64,000 bases of DNA from Pararoseomonas sp. SCSIO 73927 (GTDB lineage: Bacteria > Pseudomonadota > Alphaproteobacteria > Acetobacterales > Acetobacteraceae): the NCBI RefSeq assembly GCF_037040815.1, contig NZ_CP146232.1, positions 3,876,001-3,940,000 of the forward strand, given 5' to 3'. Within the stretch, counting starts at the first letter, position 1. The number at the start of each line of letters is the position of its first letter. Below, piece by piece: positions 61,321 to 64,000 of this stretch. Made by a program: the position numbers and the translations under genes. Below the pieces are notes generated by a model. That model did not search any database, was not told the origin of the DNA, and worked only from the letters and a program-made list of their open reading frames with translations.

Positions 61321-61348
61321 CTGCCAGGTCAACGCGTGCGCGCGGGGT

Positions 61349-62563
61349 TCAGCCGCGGGCCTTCTTCAGGTTCTCGTCCAGCTTGTCGAGGAAGGCCTGG
61401 GTGTTGAGCCAGGGCTGATCCTTGCCGATGAGGATGGCGAGGTCCTTCGTCATGTGGCCGCTCTCGACGGTCTCGATGCAGACCTTCTCCAGGGCGTTGG
61501 CGAACTCCACCACATCGGGCGTGTCGTCGAACTTGCCGCGATAGGCCAGGCCGCGGGTCCAGGCGAAGATGGAGGCGATCGGGTTGGTGGAGGTCTCCCG
61601 GCCCTTCTGGTGCTCGCGGTAGTGGCGCGTCACCGTGCCGTGCGCGGCCTCGGACTCCACCGTGTTGCCGTCCGGGGAGAGGAGGACGGAGGTCATCAGG
61701 CCGAGCGAGCCGAAGCCCTGGGCCACGATGTCGGACTCCACGTCGCCGTCGTAGTTCTTGCAGGCCCAGACGTAGCCGCCTTCCCACTTCAGGGCGGAGG
61801 CGACCATGTCGTCGATCAGGCGGTCCTCGTAGGTCAGGCCGCGCTTCTCGTACTCGGCCTTGAACTCCTCGTCGTAGATCTTGCGGAAGATGTCCTTGAA
61901 GGTCCCGTCATAGGCCTTGAGGATCGTGTTCTTGTGGCTGAAGTAGACCGAGAAGTTGCGCTGCAGGCCGTAGTTCAGCGAGGCGCGGGCGAAGCCCTCG
62001 ATCGACTTGTTGAGGTTGTGGATCATCATCGCGACGCCGCCGGTGGCGGGCATCGGGAACTCGCCGATCTCCTGCGGCTCACCGCCCTCCGGCACGTAGG
62101 TCATCTTGACCTTGCCGGCGCCGGGGACCTTCATCTCGACCGAGCGGTAGATGTCGCCATAGGCGTGGCGGCCGACGACGATGGGCTTGGACCAGTGCGG
62201 CACCAGGCGGGGCACGTTCTGGCAGATGATCGGCTCGCGGAAGATGGTGCCGTCCAGGATGTTGCGGATGGTCCCGTTCGGGGACTTCCACATCTTCTTC
62301 AGGCCGAACTCCTTCACGCGGGCCTCGTCCGGCGTGATGGTCGCGCACTTGATGCCCACGCCGTACTGCTTCGTGGCGTTCGCGGCATCGACCGTGACCT
62401 GGTCGTCGGTCTGATCGCGGTACTCGATGCCGAGGTCGTAGTACTTCAGGTCGACGTCGAGGTAGGGGAGGATCAGCTTCTCCTTGATGAAGCCCCAGAT
62501 GATCCGGGTCATCTCATCCCCGTCCATCTCGACGACTGGGGTCTTCACCTTGATCTTGGCCAT
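61349..62563 (-). CDS. icd: NADP-dependent isocitrate dehydrogenase
   Basis: TCA-cycle enzyme making 2-oxoglutarate. The 404-residue length and the N-terminus [18 protein letters not shown] mark the dimeric, eukaryote-like class II type common in alphaproteobacteria. [20 protein letters not shown] is the substrate loop and [19 protein letters not shown] carries metal-binding Asp residues. [20 protein letters not shown] and [11 protein letters not shown] follow. The product feeds ammonia assimilation through GlnA. Confidence 0.98.
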   Translation of the reverse strand: MAKIKVKTPVVEMDGDEMTRIIWGFIKEKLILPYLDVDLKYYDLGIEYRDQTDDQVTVDAANATKQYGVGIKCATITPDEARVKEFGLKKMWKSPNGTIRNILDGTIFREPIICQNVPRLVPHWSKPIVVGRHAYGDIYRSVEMKVPGAGKVKMTYVPEGGEPQEIGEFPMPATGGVAMMIHNLNKSIEGFARASLNYGLQRNFSVYFSHKNTILKAYDGTFKDIFRKIYDEEFKAEYEKRGLTYEDRLIDDMVASALKWEGGYVWACKNYDGDVESDIVAQGFGSLGLMTSVLLSPDGNTVESEAAHGTVTRHYREHQKGRETSTNPIASIFAWTRGLAYRGKFDDTPDVVEFANALEKVCIETVESGHMTKDLAILIGKDQPWLNTQAFLDKLDENLKKARG

Positions 62564-62763
62564 TCCGATCCTCGTGCGGTCAGGGGCGGGCCGGGCCCGC
62601 CGGTCTTAGAACCATGGGCCGGGGGTGGCCCCCCCGGCGGCGGGCGGACATTCGCACCGGGGGCGGGACCGTTCAAGGCGGGGGCGGGGTTTTCGGTGCG
62701 CGGCGCGGCACCAGATGGGGCTGAGAGCCGGAAGCGAGCCCAGAGGTGAACCCAGAGGTGACC

Positions 62764-62958
62764 ATGGAACCGATCCGCGAGTGCCCGCATTGCGGGGAGC
62801 CGACCGTGCCGAACCGGCTGGGGGACGGGGGCCTCGTCTGTTCCTGCGCCGCGGAGCGGGAACTGCCCGGGCCGAGGCCGGTGGGCGGTGCGCCGCAGCC
62901 GGAGGGTACCCGGGCCGATGGGCTCAGCGCCGGGCCGCCGCGGCGCCCGTCGCGCTGA
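62764..62958 (+). CDS. Small zinc-ribbon protein
   Basis: A 64-residue peptide beginning MEPIRECPHCGEPTVPNRLG, with a C-x2-C pair and then SCAAER (CxC-like VCSCAA), i.e. four cysteines (11/14 and 32/34 approximately) of a zinc ribbon. The rest is a disordered Pro/Gly/Arg tail. Its 3' end overlaps the convergent cytochrome b561 gene by 35 bp. An ATG at 62746 would add six residues. The gene call rests on the cysteine pattern. Confidence 0.55.
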   Translation: MEPIRECPHCGEPTVPNRLGDGGLVCSCAAERELPGPRPVGGAPQPEGTRADGLSAGPPRRPSR

Positions 62959-63553
62959 GGGTGGGTGCCGGCGCCCCCAGGCGGCCGGCCATGCGCGGCA
63001 GCACGTCGTGGCCCCGTGCGAAGCGGTGGATAAGGACCATCCCCACGTGCCCGGCCACCACGGCGAGCAGGAACCAGCCCAGCTCGCCATGGGCGGCGTT
63101 CCCTGCTTCCACCAGCGCCGGGATCTTCGCCTCCCGCGCGTCCCAGAGAGGAAGGCCGAAAGGGGCGAAGGCTCGGCCGGACCCGTACTGCCGCAGAAGG
63201 GCAAGGCTGGGGACGGCGATCATCAGGGCGTAGATCGCGAGATGGCCGAGCCGTGCGGCCCATCCCAGAAGGCCCGGGCCGTGTGGCGGGCGGTGCCGCG
63301 CGCTGAACAGCCCCCAGGCGCCGCGCAGGAGGACGAGCACGAAGAGCAGCGTGCCGACCCCGTAATGCGTGCCGACGAAAAAGGAGGAGAGGGGATGACG
63401 GCCCAGGGCCAGTTTGATCCCCATCCCCGCGAACTGCCAGGCGAAGAGGGCCGCCATGCCCCAGTGCAGCGCCCGGCTGACGAGGCCGTAGCGGTCCGGT
63501 GAGTCGAAGAGGGGACCTCGGGACACCGGCGACTCTCCATGGGGCCGAGACAT
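62924..63553 (-). CDS. Cytochrome b561-family protein
   Basis: Membrane di-heme electron carrier of 209 residues with four helices. The first contains YGLVSRALHWGMAALFAWQF with a heme-ligand His. Further histidines lie in FVGTHYGVGTLLFV, NAAHGELGWFLLAVVAGHVG and MVLIHRF. It probably passes electrons between quinol and a periplasmic partner. ATG 63553 was chosen; the frame stays open further upstream. Confidence 0.92.
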   Translation of the reverse strand: MSRPHGESPVSRGPLFDSPDRYGLVSRALHWGMAALFAWQFAGMGIKLALGRHPLSSFFVGTHYGVGTLLFVLVLLRGAWGLFSARHRPPHGPGLLGWAARLGHLAIYALMIAVPSLALLRQYGSGRAFAPFGLPLWDAREAKIPALVEAGNAAHGELGWFLLAVVAGHVGMVLIHRFARGHDVLPRMAGRLGAPAPTLSATGAAAARR

Positions 63554-63612
63554 GGAGGCGATGTTAGCCCGGCGCCTGCCGCGCCGCACCGCCATCCTTG
63601 TTCTGAAGCGTT

Positions 63613-64000
63613 TCAGTCCGGGATGATCGCCGTGGCCTCGATCTCCAGCCGCGCCTCGGGCTCGGCCAGCGCCACCACCTGCACCAGCGCCATGGCCGGG
63701 AAGTTCCGGCCCATCACGGCGCGGTAGGCACGGCCGAGATCGGGCAGGCAGCCCCGGTACTCCTCCATGTCCACCACGTACCAGGTGAGGCGGCCGATAT
63801 GCTCCGGGCCGGCGCCGGCCTCCTGCAGCACGGCGAGGATGTTCCGCAGGGCCCTCTCCGTCTGGGCCACGAAGCCCTGGGCGAAGCGCCCCGCCTCGTC
63901 CCAGCCGACCTGGCCGCCGACGAGCACCACCCGGCCGCGGCCGGCCATGCCGTTCGAATAGCCCTTCGGGGCGGGCCAGCCGGGGGGCTGGAGGTTCTGG
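63613..64000 (-). CDS. RidA/YjgF-family protein (N-terminus outside window)
   Basis: Enamine/imine deaminase-like protein. About 129 residues are visible and the frame continues past base 64000. The visible start QNLQPPGWPAPKGYSNGMAG is already within the family, so only a few residues are missing. Typical parts are VVLVGGQVGWDEAGRFAQGF, QTERALRNILAVLQEAG and a C-terminal AEPEARLEIEATAIIP with the conserved Glu. An internal ATG at 63948 is too late to be the start. Confidence 0.9.
   Translation of the reverse strand, partial: QNLQPPGWPAPKGYSNGMAGRGRVVLVGGQVGWDEAGRFAQGFVAQTERALRNILAVLQEAGAGPEHIGRLTWYVVDMEEYRGCLPDLGRAYRAVMGRNFPAMALVQVVALAEPEARLEIEATAIIPD

Overview
The window is very G+C-rich, gene-dense DNA from a bacterial chromosome. 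The gene content points to an alphaproteobacterium, most likely of the Acetobacteraceae (Roseomonas-like). It includes a glnB-glnA pair, an adjacent-lineage glnE, a short-type argC, rplM-rpsI, minCDE, prfC, icd, Tat-exported cell-wall enzymes, and many solute-binding-protein transporters (Bug/TctC, TRAP, PotD-like). The genus is an inference from gene content only. There is no phage, integrase, transposase or CRISPR array. The region looks like ordinary core and accessory chromosome.

Layout. 1-6.7 kb: a CusA/CzcA-type RND metal-efflux pump (C-terminus outside the window) transcribed away from its membrane-fusion partner, then a histidine kinase and OmpR-type regulator (also divergent) and a small lipoprotein. 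6.9-10.4 kb: glnA and glnB on the minus strand with a candidate sigma-54 promoter, a PLP aminotransferase and tRNA-His. 10.4-19.2 kb: an unrecognised protein, a lone PAS protein, an SDR that lacks its catalytic residues, an apparent aspartate-dehydrogenase relic, a Bug protein/AidB-like pair with a divergent LysR regulator, an M20 amidohydrolase, an NAD-binding protein and an extensin-like protein. 19.3-22 kb: rplM-rpsI, argC and a gamma-carbonic anhydrase. 22.2-31.9 kb: hypothetical proteins, an MFS transporter, bcp, glnE and a large AsmA/YhdP-like protein. 32-34.9 kb: a complete DctPQM TRAP transporter.

34.9-46.2 kb: a PAS/EAL c-di-GMP protein and AhpC, then a FAD amine-oxidase-like gene divergent from a seven-gene operon. 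The operon encodes a PotD-like binding protein, 2-hydroxyacid dehydrogenase, class II aldolase, PotABC-like ABC transporter and gamma-glutamyltransferase, and looks like one uptake-plus-catabolism unit. 46.2-54 kb: a DUF4214-radical SAM-SPASM fusion, a thioesterase, minCDE, a GGDEF-EAL protein, a DUF1028 protein and a proline-rich repeat protein. 54-64 kb: an L,D-transpeptidase coupled to a DUF882 peptidase, an iron-regulated-looking divergent pair with a Bcr/CflA exporter, prfC, a HAD protein, a DUF599 protein, icd, a zinc-ribbon peptide, cytochrome b561 and a RidA protein cut by the window end.

Most unusual signals: (i) a 270-285 bp multi-hairpin intergenic element present twice, each time between convergent genes, with stems that differ in sequence but keep pairing; (ii) a DUF4214-radical SAM-SPASM fusion with no evident substrate nearby; (iii) an SDR missing all three catalytic residues next to a gene relic; (iv) several recognisable operators (11-bp direct repeats, a LysR palindrome, a Fur-like box, a -24/-12 promoter).
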